A DNA stretch of 64,000 nt from Nocardiopsis eucommiae. Lineage in GTDB: Bacteria; Actinomycetota; Actinomycetes; Streptosporangiales; Streptosporangiaceae. Location: assembly GCA_018388625.1 (NCBI GenBank), contig CP074402.1, positions 2,666,001 to 2,730,000 on the forward strand. Reading direction: 5' to 3'. The notes below the pieces were generated by a model that did no database searches, had not been told where the DNA came from, and saw nothing but the letters and a program-made list of their open reading frames with translations. Shown here in pieces: positions 29,704 through 40,570 of the stretch (position 1 is the first letter of the stretch; each line of letters starts with the position of its first letter). A program made the translations under genes and the position numbers.

Positions 29704-29913
29704 TCACTCGGAGGGTTCGGGCAGCTCCGGGCACTCGATGATCGGGTTGACGCCGACGTAGTTCAGGGGGCCGACGAAGATGGTGACCGCGACACTGCCC
29801 AGGGAGGAACAGGACGCCTCCGAGGTGCTGAAGTAGCCGCGTTGCACGGCCGCCGTCACTCCGATGGCGAGCCAGACGAGGACGAGTACCGCGAGGGTCG
29901 AGCTGATGCGCAC
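29704..29913 (-). CDS. Small conserved membrane protein
   Basis: 69 residues. One N-terminal hydrophobic helix (STLAVLVLVWLAIGVTAAVQRGYF) leads into an extracytoplasmic segment with two cysteines (EASCSSLG and PIIECPEL) around a second hydrophobic stretch VTIFVGPLNYVG. This arrangement is widespread as an unnamed actinomycete protein. The GTG at 29913 is chosen because GGAGG lies 6 bases before it. Function unknown. Confidence 0.72.
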   Translation of the reverse strand: MRISSTLAVLVLVWLAIGVTAAVQRGYFSTSEASCSSLGSVAVTIFVGPLNYVGVNPIIECPELPEPSE

Positions 29914-30050
29914 TGCTGCCTCCAAGGGGGTGGGGCCAACGGCTCCCTCACGGACCTACCCGCACCAGGTGCCCCTCCACCCCACCCGGGCCCCGATTCC
30001 GCGGGAAAACCCGTGGCGGCGCCGTCTCCCGCTCAGTAGGCTTCGCGTCC

Positions 30051-30521
30051 ATGACAGACACATCCCCCACCACCACGCGCCTGGTGGAGATCACCGACGA
30101 CAACTTCGACGCCGCCACGGGGATCAAGGTGAGCGAGGCGCAGGAGCGGTTCGTCGCCCCGGTCCTGTACTCCCTGGCCCAGGCGTACACGAACCGCGAC
30201 ACCGCCTGGCCCCGACTGCTCATGGACGGAGACGAGGCGGTCGGCTTCGTCATGGCGAGCTTCGCCCCCGAGGACGAGGACCCCGACTGCCGTGCCGACC
30301 TCTGGCGCCTCAACGTCGGGGAGAAGCAGCAGGGCCAGGGGTACGGCCGCGTGGCGGTGGAGGGTGTGATCGACGAGGCACGGCGGCGTGGCTTCTCCCG
30401 GGTCACGGTCTCCTGGGTGCCGGGCGAGGGGAGCCCGGAGGGCTTCTACCTGCGTCTGGGCTTCCGTCCGACCGGACGGGTGGAGGACGGGGAGATCGTC
30501 GCCGCCATCGAGCTCGACTGA
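30051..30521 (+). CDS. GNAT-family N-acetyltransferase
   Basis: 156 residues, intact. Acetyl-CoA binding signature LNVGEKQQGQGYGRVAVEGVI, preceded by the ADLWRL beta strand and followed by VTVSWVPGEGSPEGFYLRLGF. This resembles the group that acetylates small amines (spermidine/diamine-type), but the substrate cannot be fixed. The ATG at 30051 has little ribosome-site complementarity and may be leaderless or weakly translated. Stands alone. Confidence 0.88.
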   Translation: MTDTSPTTTRLVEITDDNFDAATGIKVSEAQERFVAPVLYSLAQAYTNRDTAWPRLLMDGDEAVGFVMASFAPEDEDPDCRADLWRLNVGEKQQGQGYGRVAVEGVIDEARRRGFSRVTVSWVPGEGSPEGFYLRLGFRPTGRVEDGEIVAAIELD

Positions 30522-30756
30522 CCCCGGCTCCGGAGCCCCGAGTGAGGCGGGATTTCCCCGGGGACAACAGAACCAGACACGGGTGTCGGCGCATCCGAAG
30601 AAGCATGGCCCGGACCGTGCCCGGGTGCGTTGACGCCCTCCTCCTTGTCTGATTTCGTTCAGATGCCCGAGTCCCCAAGCCCCCACATCCAGCGACCCCT
30701 GGTCCCACCTCCCTCCCGCCGGAGGCCGGACACGTCCGCGGTAGCCGAAGGAGTAC

Positions 30757-32925
30757 GTGGATAGTGAGCCGCAAGACGGCGCCCACCGACGCCACCCCCA
30801 GGAGCGGGGACGATCCCGGCGCCTGCTCGGCACCCTCGCCGAACGCACCCGAGCCGGGTCCTCCGGACTGGTGCTCAGCCTCATGGCCACCGCGCTGGTG
30901 AGCACCGCCTTCGGAGTCGGCGCCCTGGGCCGGTCCGACGACATGTCCGACGGCGCCGCCTGGCTGTGGAACGCCGTCACCAAGGAAGCGGTCCACGTCA
31001 ACGGCGGCAACGCCGAGATCGACCTGGTGGCCTCCCTGCCCGAGGCGGGTGACGGCCCCGTCGAGGTCGAGCAGAACGACGACCACCTCCTGCTCACCGA
31101 CCCCCGGACCGGCAAGGTCACCTCCGTCGACCTCAACGACCTCGGGTTCTCCGGCAGACTCGAACTGGGCTCCGGAGACTACGGTGTGGTGCTCGGACGT
31201 GAGAGCGCCGTGGTCATCGACCGCGCGGGCGGCGAGATCAAGGCCGTCGACCCCGCCACCCTCCAGGCCACCGGACCCGCCCTCACCCTGGAGGGGCCGC
31301 TGGTCGGAGGCGCCTTCGACGACTCCGACACCCTGTGGGTGGGCGCGCCCACCCAGGGCCACGCTGTCGGGGTCCAGGTGTCCGAGGGCGAGGCGACCGT
31401 CACACAGACCGTCGCGGTCTCCTCCCCAGGCGCCGACATCGGCGTCACCGTCTTCGACGACGGTGCGCTCGCCGTCGACCGGGGCGGAGATCAGGTCGTG
31501 GCGATGCGCGAGGGTGACGACCCCGTGATGGTCACCATGCCCGCGCCGATGGCGGACTCCGCCATGCCCGCGCGCACGCGCGGCGAGATGGCCGCCGTCA
31601 CCAAGACCGAGGACGACGAGATCGTCACCCTGCTGCACCCCTACGGCGCGGCCGAGACCACCCTCTTCCCGGTGGGCAGACCCGGCAGCGGCCTGGCCGT
31701 CCCGTTCGCCGGACGCGTCTACGTCCCCTTCGACGACGAGGGCGTCGTCCGCTCCTACGCCCCGAACGGGCGCGAACTGGACACCGTCACCCTGCCCGGC
31801 GCCGAGGGGGCGCTGGAACTCCAGGTCCGCGAGGGCAGCCTGTTCGTCAACGCCCCGGAGACCGGGGTGGCCGCCGTGGTGGACGACACCGGCCAGGCCA
31901 CCCTGGTGGACACCGACGAGGCCCCGCCGGGCCCCGGGGAGGTCCGGGGCGACACTCCCGCCCCCGACCCAGTGGCGCCCGCGCCACCCGCTCCGCCCAC
32001 CACCCCCGCGACCGAGGAGGGCACCGGTGGCCCCGGGGAGGCGGCCAGTCCCGAGGGCGGGGGCACACCGGAGAACGAGGCCACCAGTGAACCCTCTACC
32101 GGTCCGCCCGGTGCGCCCACCCCCGTCACGGCCGAGGCCGGGGACGCCAGTGTCGAACTGAGCTGGCCCGGGGCCTACTCGCCGGACGCCCCCGTGGAGT
32201 CCTACGACATCACCTGGGAGGGCGGCCAGACCACCGTCGAGGGCTCGGAGCTGCACACCGTCGTCACCGGCCTGGAGAACGGCACGGCCTACCGGTTCCG
32301 GGTGAGCGCCACCAACGCGCACGGCACCGGGCCAGCGGCACAGTCGCCGCAGGTCACGCCGGGCGGGGAGCCCCCGGGGTCGCCGGGGGACGTCTCCGCC
32401 GAGGTGACCGGCAACGAGACCGTGACCGTGTCCTGGACCGGCGCGGAGAACGCCGTGGACTACCTGGTGTCCGCGGCGGCCGAGGGCGGAGCCGCCGCCC
32501 CGAGCAACCGCACCACTGGGGAGACCTCGCTGGAGTTCGCCGGTCTGGAGCCGGGAGCCACCTACACGTTCACGGTCACCTCACGGGGCGAGGGCGGGGT
32601 CACGGGAGAGGCCGCCACCAGCCCGTCGGTGACCATGCCGGAGATCCAGGTGGGAACCCCGGGCGAGGTCGCGCACAGTGTCTCGGGCACCACGGTGACC
32701 GTCACCTGGACGGCGGCGGAGAACGCCGAGGGATACCGGATCACCCCGCACGGCGACGGTGTGGAGATCGGCTCGGAGACCTCGGTGGAGGGCGGGGCCA
32801 CCTCGCACACCTTCACCCGAGCCGGTCAGCGGTGCTTCTCGTTCACGGTCGCCGCCCTCGGGTCGGGGACCACGGAGGGCGGCTCCGCCCGGAGCACCCC
32901 CGCGTGTCTGGCCCCGTTCCAGTGA
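30757..32925 (+). CDS. Membrane-anchored protein with beta-propeller-like region and three FN3 domains
   Basis: 722 residues. One transmembrane segment near residues 38-58 (SGLVLSLMATALVSTAFG). An extracytoplasmic propeller-like part follows (about 75-400, repeated Asp-Gly-containing strands), then a Pro/Glu/Gly-rich linker (400-445) and three fibronectin type III domains starting near 447, 538 and 631. The GTG at 30757 has GGAG close by; GTG 30764 is in another frame. Proteins of this type often border actinomycete type VII secretion genes. A role as cell-envelope accessory is inference. Confidence 0.82.
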   Translation: MDSEPQDGAHRRHPQERGRSRRLLGTLAERTRAGSSGLVLSLMATALVSTAFGVGALGRSDDMSDGAAWLWNAVTKEAVHVNGGNAEIDLVASLPEAGDGPVEVEQNDDHLLLTDPRTGKVTSVDLNDLGFSGRLELGSGDYGVVLGRESAVVIDRAGGEIKAVDPATLQATGPALTLEGPLVGGAFDDSDTLWVGAPTQGHAVGVQVSEGEATVTQTVAVSSPGADIGVTVFDDGALAVDRGGDQVVAMREGDDPVMVTMPAPMADSAMPARTRGEMAAVTKTEDDEIVTLLHPYGAAETTLFPVGRPGSGLAVPFAGRVYVPFDDEGVVRSYAPNGRELDTVTLPGAEGALELQVREGSLFVNAPETGVAAVVDDTGQATLVDTDEAPPGPGEVRGDTPAPDPVAPAPPAPPTTPATEEGTGGPGEAASPEGGGTPENEATSEPSTGPPGAPTPVTAEAGDASVELSWPGAYSPDAPVESYDITWEGGQTTVEGSELHTVVTGLENGTAYRFRVSATNAHGTGPAAQSPQVTPGGEPPGSPGDVSAEVTGNETVTVSWTGAENAVDYLVSAAAEGGAAAPSNRTTGETSLEFAGLEPGATYTFTVTSRGEGGVTGEAATSPSVTMPEIQVGTPGEVAHSVSGTTVTVTWTAAENAEGYRITPHGDGVEIGSETSVEGGATSHTFTRAGQRCFSFTVAALGSGTTEGGSARSTPACLAPFQ

Positions 32926-32959
32926 CCGACAGCGACCAGCCCAGGAAGGGACCGAAGCG

Positions 32960-33416
32960 ATGACCGCGAGGACGAGTCCGCGGAGGTGGACGGTGTGGTC
33001 CGCCGCCTGCGCGCTGGGTGTGACCGGCCTGCTCCTCAGCGGAGCCACCGCCGCGCAGAGCCAGACCCCCAGGAGGCGTGCAGCGACGCCCACCCCAACG
33101 TCGGGGAGGCCCCTCGTTACACCCGGAACGTGGAGGGCGGTTGGCCGAAGACGATCCCGGGGAGCCCGGGGGGACAGGTCCACCTCTTCTACGAGCGCAC
33201 GTTCGGATACAACTGCGCCGTGGTGGTCTCCAACGGCGGCGACACCTACCTGGACGTCGGTATCCGCACCGAGGGCGGCACTCCGCAGACGACGATCGTG
33301 CGGTCCGGACGGGCCACGCAACCGGTCCTGATCGAAGCGCAGGGGTGTGCGTCCAGGTCACGGCGGCCGCCGGAGAGCGCTCGATGATCTCGGAGTACGC
33401 GAACTGCGGCTCCTGA
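32960..33416 (+). CDS. Small secreted protein (two frameshifts)
   Basis: About 152 residues after repair. A clear signal peptide: RRW, then AACALGVTGLLLSGATAAQSQ with an A-x-A cleavage site. The mature part has three or four Cys (ACSDAHPN, YNCAVVV, GVCVQV, YANCGS) and strand-rich sequence such as VHLFYERTFGYN. No known domain recognised. Breaks at the C5 run 33066-33070 and the G4 run 33342-33345. It is 34 bases after the FN3 gene, so probably co-transcribed and exported. Confidence 0.72.
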
Positions 33417-33594
33417 CCGCCAGACGTCCCGGCCGGGCCCGGCACGAGTCGGCACGACGGCGTCGTGCGCTCGGCCCCGGCCGGAGGGGCGCCGACGGCG
33501 GGGCGCGCCGCCCTGACGGCGTGCCCGTGGCCCGCGAACGGACCACGGGTCCAGCGGGGCCCGCCGGACCAGACGGGCCCCACGTTCCCGGACC

Positions 33595-36500
33595 TCACTC
33601 CACCGGTTCGGACCAGGCCACCTGTACCTGCTCCGGCGGGCGCCCACGGTGGGCCAGCAGGGCGCGGCCCTGGGGCAGACGACGGGAGACCACCCCGTTG
33701 GCCAGGCGCCCCTCCATCCGGTCCCCGGAGAACAGCACCCCGGGGGTGGCCATGTCCGTGAGGGTTTGCGAGACCGCGTCGAACATGGACCTGGACGCGC
33801 CGCCGGTCCGTCTGGCCGTCACCAGGTGCAGTCCCAGGTCGGCCCCCTGGGTGAGCAGGTCGGCCAGCGGGGTCAGGGGTTGGTCCGTCCCGCCACCAAG
33901 TCGAGGTCGTCCACGAAGACGAATACCTCCAGCCCCTCCCACCAGCTGCGCTCACGGAGCTGCCTGGGTGTGACGTCCGGCCCCGGCAGACGCTTGCGTA
34001 CCAGCCCGGCCAGCTCTCCGGCGACCCCCTCGGTCTGCTGCGGGCTGGTGCTGTAGGCCAGCAGGTAATCCTCGGGAACCAGCCCCAGGTGCGCGCGCCG
34101 GTAGTCGACCATCACCACGCCCACCTCACTGGCCGGGCGCGCGATCACCTGCCGGGCCAGGGCCCGGATCAGCGTGCTCTTGCCGGTCTGCGGGTCTCCG
34201 AAGACCATCAGGTGCGGGTCCTCGCGCGGACGGTACAGCGCCGGTCCCAGGTCGCTCTCGGCCATGCCCAGGACCAGGTCCGTCCCCACCCGCCCGGGCA
34301 GGAGCTCCTCCAAGGTGACCTTGGCAGGCAGTACCCGCACCCGGCGCACGGGGAGGTCGGGCCATCGGTCCGAGAGCCGGGCCACCGCGTCACGCACCCC
34401 GACCCCGAGATCCGCGTCGTCGGCGACCCCGTCCAGACGCGGTAGCGGCACCTGCACGAACGACTCGTCCGATCTCAGGCCCCGCCCAGGCAGGTCCTTG
34501 GGCAGGCGTTCGGCCACCTTGCGTCCCAGCTGGGAGTCGAAGGGGTCGGTCAGGCGCAGCTCGAAGCGCCCGCCGAACAGCGACTGCAACTTCGTACGGA
34601 CCTGGTTGGACGCGGAACTGGTCAGCACCGTGTGCACGCCCAGGGAGGGCCCGCGCGAGACGATGTCGGTGAGGACGTCGTCCACGTCCGGGTAGGCCTC
34701 ACGCAGCCCCGCCCAGCCGTCGATGAACAGGAACACGTCCCCGTGGGTACCGGCGGGGACGTTCCCCTCGGTCCGCGCCCGGCGCAGCGCGGCGGGCGAG
34801 TCCAACCGGCCCTGGCGGAAGACCCGCTCCCGCTGGTCCAGCTGGCCGCGCACCTCCGCGAGGATGCGCTGGGCGAGCTCCAGCTCGGAGCGGCCCGCCA
34901 CACCGGCCACGTGCGGCAGCTCGGCGAACGGTCCGAGCGAGCCCCCGCCGAAGTCGATGGCGTACATCGCGACCCGGCCGGGCGGGTACCGCCAGGCCAG
35001 ACTGGAGATCAGGGTTCTGATCAGGGTCGACTTCCCGGTCTGGGGGCCGCCCAGGACCACGATGTTGCTCTCCCCGCCGGTGAAGTCGAGGTCGGCGGAG
35101 CACTGGCGCTGCTCGCGGGGCAGGTCGGCCAGCCCGATGATCGCCCGGACCTCCTCGGGTGCGGGCTCGACCGGGGTCCCGTCCGGTCGCGTCCCGGTTT
35201 CGCCCAGGCGTTCCAGCAGCTGGTCGAGGGTGAGGACGTCGGGGAGCGGCGGGACCCACACTGGGCGGACGTGCTCTCGTCCGGAGCCCACGATCCGGTC
35301 CACCGCCACCTGGAGCGTGGTGGGTGCCTCCTCCACCGGAGCGTCCTCGTCTCTCGCCCCCGCTCGGCGGGCCGCACCAGCGACGCCAGCCCGTTGAACG
35401 AGATCAGCGGGAGGACCTGGGGCACCTCACGCGCGTCCTGCCGGGTGGGCGGCGCGTACGGCTGCGAGACCATGGCCGCCTTGAAGCGCTCGAACACCGT
35501 GGTGTCGACCTTCAGATAGCCGGAACCGGGCTCGGGCGGCAGGTGGTAGGCGTCTCCGACACCGATCGCCTCACGGCTCTCCGCTTCGGAGAAGGTCCGC
35601 AGCCCGATCCGGTAGGACAGGTGCGACTCCAGCCCCTTGATTCGGCCCGAGTCCAGCCGTTGCGTGGCCAGCAGCAGGTGGACGCCGATGGACCGGCCGA
35701 TCCGGCCGATGGCCACGAACAGCTCCGCGAAGTCCGGGTGCGCGGTGAGTAGCTCGGAGAACTCGTCGATGATCACCAGGAGGTGGGGGAGCGGCTCCAG
35801 CTCGGGGCGGCGGGCACGCGCCGCCTCGTAGGCGTGCAGGTTGGGCAGGTTGCCCGCGTCCTTGAGTACCTGCTGGCGCCGGTTCAGCTCACCGAACATC
35901 GCCTCGCGGAAGCGCTCCACCAGACCGTCGTCGTCGGCGAGGTTGGTGATGAGCCCGGCGCTGTGCGGGAGCCGGTCGGTGTCGGCGAAGGTCGCGCCGC
36001 CCTTGAAGTCCACCAGCAGCAGGGCGAGCTGGTCCGGCGGGTGGTTGATCACCAGGGAGGCCACCAGGGTGCGGAGCATCTCCGACTTGCCCGAACCGGT
36101 GGCGCCCACCACCAGCCCGTGGGGGCCCATACCGCCGAACGCTGACTCCTTGAGGTCCAGCAGGACGGTGTTGGCCTCGGGGCCCACCCCGATCGGCACC
36201 CGCAGGAAGTCCCCGGTGCCCCGGGGGCGCCAGGCGCGCTCGGTGTCCAGCCGGGCGACGTCGTGCACTCCCAGGATCTCGGGCAGGCCCACCGTGGTGT
36301 GCATGGCGTCCGAGCTGTCGCTGGCCGCCAGCCGCAGCGGGGCCAGGCCGCGGGCCAGCGTGGTGAGCAGTTCCGTGCCGACCCGGTCGAACGTGCCCGC
36401 CAGGGGCGGGTCGTCCTCCGGTTCGGGGCCCTGACCGGGCCGCGCCGACCTCGGCTCGCGGTCCTCCCGCAGGGACCCGTCGGCCGACACGTACAGCCGG

Positions 36501-37602
36501 GTGTCCACGTGTCCGGGCTCCTCCCGGCGGTCACCGACCAGGAAGACCAGGTGGACGCCGATGTCGGCCAGCGAGGTGACCGGCGGCTCGGCGGCCAGAC
36601 CGGACAGGGTCGCCTGGAACTCGCCGTCCACCAGCACCACCAGCCGCTGTGTGCCCGGTCCGGGAGGCGCTCCCCGGCGGCGCTGCATGTCGATGGTGCG
36701 CTGCTCGATCTCGGCCGTCAGCAGCTCGGTCATCTCCACGGTGCTGGCCGCCACCAGCCGCGCGGGCAGCGGACCGTCCCGGAACCCGTCGAACGCGTTG
36801 TGGGGCAGCCACTTGGTCCAGTCCCACTCGGCCGTCAGCCGCTGGTGCCGCACCACACCCAGCCGCACGTCCTCGGCGGCGGAGAAGGTCACCAGCTGGG
36901 CCGCCAGCGCCCGGGCCACCTCCCGGCCCGCCGCCCGGTCACCGACCACCGACACCACCCCGCACTCACGCAGGCGCAGGACGAGTGGCTGCTCGGACAC
37001 GTCCGAGTACAGGTCGACGATCTGCTCGGCGATGCCCTGGCAGACCGGGTCGTAGACGATCAGCGGGTTGGTGCGGTCGATGTTCAGGTGGAGACGTCGG
37101 GCCAGCGGCCGCGACCCCTCGCCGATCCTCAGGTCGAGGAAGTCGGGATCCGCGGGCCGACGCTCCCAGCGCCGCGCGGTGAGCCGGGCGGTCTCCTCCA
37201 GCAGGTACGGCTCCGGATGCCGGAACAGCGACGCGGCGCGTTGCAGCCCCGCCACCTCCCGCACCGTCTCGCGCAGGTGGTCCAGGTAGTCCAGGTACCG
37301 TTCGCGCTGTTCCCGGATGCGCTTGCGCGGTCCGTTGCGCTGGGCGACGAACATGACGATGCCGACCGCGACGCTGGCCAGCATGATCATGGCCCCGGCC
37401 ACCGCGAACAGCGGGCGGTTGCCCAGGGTGATGGTCATCATCAGCGAACCGGAGCCGGTGATGATCGGCATGATGATCATCGCGGAGGAACTGGCGGCCG
37501 GGGGTTCTCCGGCAGCTGTGGCGGGGTCGCGATCACCAGGGGTGCCCTGCCGGGGTCGGGGACCGCGGTGCGCGCGGGTCGATGAACCAGTGTCGTTGTC
37601 AC
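33595..37602 (-). CDS. eccC: Type VII secretion ATPase EccC (three frameshifts)
   Basis: About 1,335 residues, the motor of ESX secretion. Two N-terminal TM helices (near 37330-37480), then three FtsK/SpoIIIE ATPase domains with Walker A motifs GATGSGKSE (about 36100), GGPQTGKST (about 35035) and GDPQTGKST (about 34185). Domain 1 also has LLLVDFKGGATF and LLVIIDEFSELL. Start at GTG 37602 (GGAG upstream) gives MTTTLVHRPARTAVP. Breaks in G/C runs at 37500-37504, 35357-35361 and 33876-33879. It is divergent from EccD, 214 bases away; EccB, EccE and MycP are not in the window. Confidence 0.92.
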
Positions 37603-37816
37603 TGGCGCCTCTCCTGTCGCGTGCGCCCGGATCGCCCGGTACGCACTCTTGCTACCTTGATGATCCCGCGACCCGGCCGTGCCGGACAAGCGGTGACCAC
37701 GGGCCTGTGGACAACCGGACCACTGACCGGTGTGATCCTCGCGCGGGTCCATCGGTTCGCGCTCGCCCGGACGGTCGTGCGCCCTCCACAACTGACGACG
37801 AACACGGGGAGCCCCA

Positions 37817-39163
37817 GTGAGCGGATACTGCCGGGTCACGGTGACCGGACCGGATCGGTGGGCCGACCTCCTCCTGCCCGGCGGCGTGTCGGTGGCGGCG
37901 CTGATGCCGCAGGTCGTGCGCGTGTGCTCCCCGTCCGACGACGGGCTCCAGTCCGCCCGCTGGAACCTGGTCGCGGTGGACGGCACCCCGATCCCCTCCG
38001 CCGGTTCCCTGACCGACGCCGGAGTCCGCGACGGGGACGTCCTGCTCTTGGACCGGGTCACCGCCCCGGACCGCCCGTCCTTCGTGGACGACGTGCGAGG
38101 CACGGTCGAGGACCGCGTCGACGAGCGCGCCTGGTTGTGGAAGCCCTCCACCACGTTCGGGTTCGGCCTGGCCCTGGCCGCGCTGGGCCCGCTGGCGCTC
38201 ATGGTGGCCATGGTCCTGGTCCGCACGTCCGCCCTCGACCTCGCCGTGTCGGTCCTGGGGCTCCTGACCGCGCTCGGAGTCCTGTGGCTCGCGGGGAGCA
38301 GGTCCCTCACCGGGGTGGCCCACGCCGCGCAGGTCGCCGCCTGCGGCTGGGGCGCCCTGACCACCGTGCTCGCCGTCCTGGGGGTGGGCGCCGTCGCGCC
38401 CGCGCCCATCGTGCTGGTGCTGTTCGCCTGTTTCGGGGCACTGGCCGCGTCGGTCGGCGGCTGGGCGCTGGCCCACTTCCTGCTGCCCCACCTGGCCGGG
38501 CTCGCCGTGGTCACGGCGGCCATGGTGCTGCTCGTCGGCTTCGGCCTGTTCACGGACGGACCCATGGCGGTACGCCTCCTCGCCGTCCTGCTGGCCCTGG
38601 GCATCGGCGCCGTGCCGAGGATGGCCCTGGCCCTGGGCGGACTGTCCGGCCTGGACTACGAGGTGCGCCAGGTGGGCCGCACCGACAACGAGCGTTTCGA
38701 GGAGAGCCTGGCCAACAGCGACCGCATGCTCACGGGCACCATCCTGGGGGTCTCGGCCACCGTGACGATCTCCGTCGGCCTGCTGGCGTTCACCGGCGAC
38801 GCGCGCCGCGACCTGGTCCTGGCCGCCCTGGTCTCGCTCGCCCTGCTGATGCGGTCCCGCCTGTTCGACCGCGTCTCCCACGTGCTGCCGGTTCGTCTGA
38901 CCGGTGCGCTGGGCCTGGCCGTGACCGGGGTGGCGGCCGCCGACGCCCATCCCTGGCTGTCGGAAGCGCTTCCGGCCCTGGCACTGGTGCTGTGCGTGGC
39001 CGTGGCGGCCCTGAGCGCGATCCGCCTGACCGACGTGCCCCGGGCCTCGCTGCGCCGCGTCCTCAACGGGGTGGAGATCGCTGTCGTCGCCGGTATGTGC
39101 GTGGCCGCCGTCTGGGCCCTGGGTGTGTACGAGGTGGTCTCCACCATCCGGATCGGCGGCTGA
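37817..39163 (+). CDS. eccD: Type VII secretion integral membrane protein EccD
   Basis: 448 residues, intact. Cytoplasmic ubiquitin-like (YukD) N-terminal domain, about residues 1-85 (YCRVTVTGPDRWADLLLP ... GVRDGDVLLL), then about eleven transmembrane helices from residue 113 to the end. It forms the channel part of the ESX membrane complex. The GTG at 37817 directly follows AGCCCCA; upstream spacing is normal. It leads the plus-strand part of the secretion locus. Confidence 0.93.
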   Translation: MSGYCRVTVTGPDRWADLLLPGGVSVAALMPQVVRVCSPSDDGLQSARWNLVAVDGTPIPSAGSLTDAGVRDGDVLLLDRVTAPDRPSFVDDVRGTVEDRVDERAWLWKPSTTFGFGLALAALGPLALMVAMVLVRTSALDLAVSVLGLLTALGVLWLAGSRSLTGVAHAAQVAACGWGALTTVLAVLGVGAVAPAPIVLVLFACFGALAASVGGWALAHFLLPHLAGLAVVTAAMVLLVGFGLFTDGPMAVRLLAVLLALGIGAVPRMALALGGLSGLDYEVRQVGRTDNERFEESLANSDRMLTGTILGVSATVTISVGLLAFTGDARRDLVLAALVSLALLMRSRLFDRVSHVLPVRLTGALGLAVTGVAAADAHPWLSEALPALALVLCVAVAALSAIRLTDVPRASLRRVLNGVEIAVVAGMCVAAVWALGVYEVVSTIRIGG

Positions 39164-39441
39164 ACCGGCCCCCGGGTTCGCTCCGCAGGGGAACCGGTGA
39201 CCTGTGGGACGCGCGCCGGAGCCGTTTGGATCCGTCCGGATCGGAAGATGTCCTGCTTCGGCCAATCGGCGGCCCCGGTGCCCCCAACGCGTTGACAGCG
39301 CACCCCGTCTTCACTACTTTCCGGTTCGAGTCGTCATCTGTGGCCGCTAACAGAGCTCCCCCGAACTCACAGACCGAACGCGCCCCTGAGGCCGGCGTCG
39401 AGTGCTGGCCAAGGGGAGAACGAGGGGAGAGGACGGGACAC

Positions 39442-39774
39442 ATGAGCAACAACGAGGTCGGGACCCAGAACAACGCCATGGCGCGGGGCGGAAACCGCCT
39501 TGACGAGCAGAGCCGTGGCCTCAGTGACCGCATGCAGTCCCTGATCGACGTCCTGGAACAGGACGGTCGGGCCCTCCAGGGCAACGCACTTCGGGCCTAC
39601 CGCGAAGGGCAGGCCCAGATGGTGGCTGGATTCGAGACCCTGATCCAGTGGTGCAGTGACAACGGCGTCAAGCTCAATCTCGGCCAGGAGAAGATCAACG
39701 CGGCCGACGCCGACAGCGAAGAGGACTTCGCCAAGGCCCAGAGCGAACTCAACTACCTGAGTCGGAAGATCTGA
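39442..39774 (+). CDS. Esx-like (WXG100 superfamily) protein without WxG
   Basis: 110 residues, predicted helical hairpin. The position of the Trp-x-Gly turn reads L-Q-G (ALQGNALRAYREG; codons CTC CAG GGC), so the signature Trp is absent. The rest of the pattern is kept: a charged first helix, NA-x2-AY after the turn, and a second long helix. No Y-x3-D/E export signal is visible at the C-terminus. RBS GGGAGAGG precedes the ATG. It lies directly upstream of a second Esx-like gene, as expected of a co-secreted pair. Substrate or structural partner of the EccC/EccD system. Confidence 0.8.
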   Translation: MSNNEVGTQNNAMARGGNRLDEQSRGLSDRMQSLIDVLEQDGRALQGNALRAYREGQAQMVAGFETLIQWCSDNGVKLNLGQEKINAADADSEEDFAKAQSELNYLSRKI

Positions 39775-39824
39775 ACGGGCGCTCCGGTCCGAAAACGAGA
39801 ACGATCGCGGGGGAGTGGTAGGTC

Positions 39825-40121
39825 ATGGCCGTGCACGAGCACGACGTCGGTGGGGACATCGACGCGCTTGATCAGTTGAGTCTCGACCAGCGGCAGTACC
39901 TGGCCTATTTCAGGGCCATCATGCAGGAGCTCGACAACCAGACCAGGGACACTCTCGACAGGTTCAAGGGTGGTGACGACGAACTCAGGTCCAGTGCCGC
40001 CGATTTCCAGCAGGCCTTCCAGATGACCAACGATGGCTTCTCCAAGATCATCAACGCCGTCGAGAACACGAGGGACAGCTACGCGGACACGAGGAGCTAC
40101 CTCAGAACGCTGTTCGAGTGA
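39825..40121 (+). CDS. Second Esx-like protein without WxG
   Basis: 98 residues, two long amphipathic helices. The turn reads F-K-G (DRFKGGDDELRSSAADF; codons TTC AAG GGT) in place of W-x-G. It follows the first Esx-like gene by 50 bases and overlaps the next gene by 4 bases (GTGA). The size, helix length and tandem position support the ESX assignment; sequence identity to typical EsxA is low. The C-terminal YLRTLFE lacks the exact Y-x3-D/E spacing. Probably dimerises with its neighbour. Confidence 0.75.
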   Translation: MAVHEHDVGGDIDALDQLSLDQRQYLAYFRAIMQELDNQTRDTLDRFKGGDDELRSSAADFQQAFQMTNDGFSKIINAVENTRDSYADTRSYLRTLFE

Positions 40122-40540
40122 GCCACCCCCACGGGGCACAGGGTGGTGCGGGGGCCCCACCACAACAACAGTGGCCCCCGGCCCCGGGCCCGGGGAGCCC
40201 CGAACCGCCTGGCCCCACCCCGCTCCCCGAAGCGTTCCAGACCACGCCGCACACCGAGCGCTACGTCCTCCAGGCCGACGCCCTGCGGCGTCGGCAGCTG
40301 CGTGCCGCCCTCCTGTACGGTTCCAGCCGCTACTGGCGCCAGCGCCACCACGTGTGGCCCTCGGTCGTCGTCGGTCTGATCGCCGCCGCCGTGCTGGCCG
40401 CCGGCATCGTGGTCTGGGGCGCCTTCCAGACACAGCGCGAGATCAACGAGGAACGCCGGCAGGAGACCCAGACCCAGGAACCGACCACCCCGCTCGTCCC
40501 CCAGGAGCGGAACCCGGCGAGTCCGGGCCAGACGCCCTGA
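40118..40540 (+). CDS. Single-TM protein of the secretion locus
   Basis: 140 residues. Pro/Gly/Gln-rich N-terminal 45 residues, a basic helix (ADALRRRQLRAALLYGSSRYWRQRHH), one transmembrane helix near residues 86-108 (VVVGLIAAAVLAAGIVVWG), and an acidic extracytoplasmic tail. No known domain. The GTG start overlaps the preceding stop, so it is translated with the Esx pair and may anchor or escort them. Confidence 0.75.
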   Translation: MSHPHGAQGGAGAPPQQQWPPAPGPGSPEPPGPTPLPEAFQTTPHTERYVLQADALRRRQLRAALLYGSSRYWRQRHHVWPSVVVGLIAAAVLAAGIVVWGAFQTQREINEERRQETQTQEPTTPLVPQERNPASPGQTP

Positions 40541-40570
40541 CCCGGCTTTGGTAACCCGAAGGACACCCCC

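Noticed and set aside
35021-37585. Long open frames opposite EccC
   Set aside because: High-GC mirror frames with His/Arg/Gly-rich composition and no domains.
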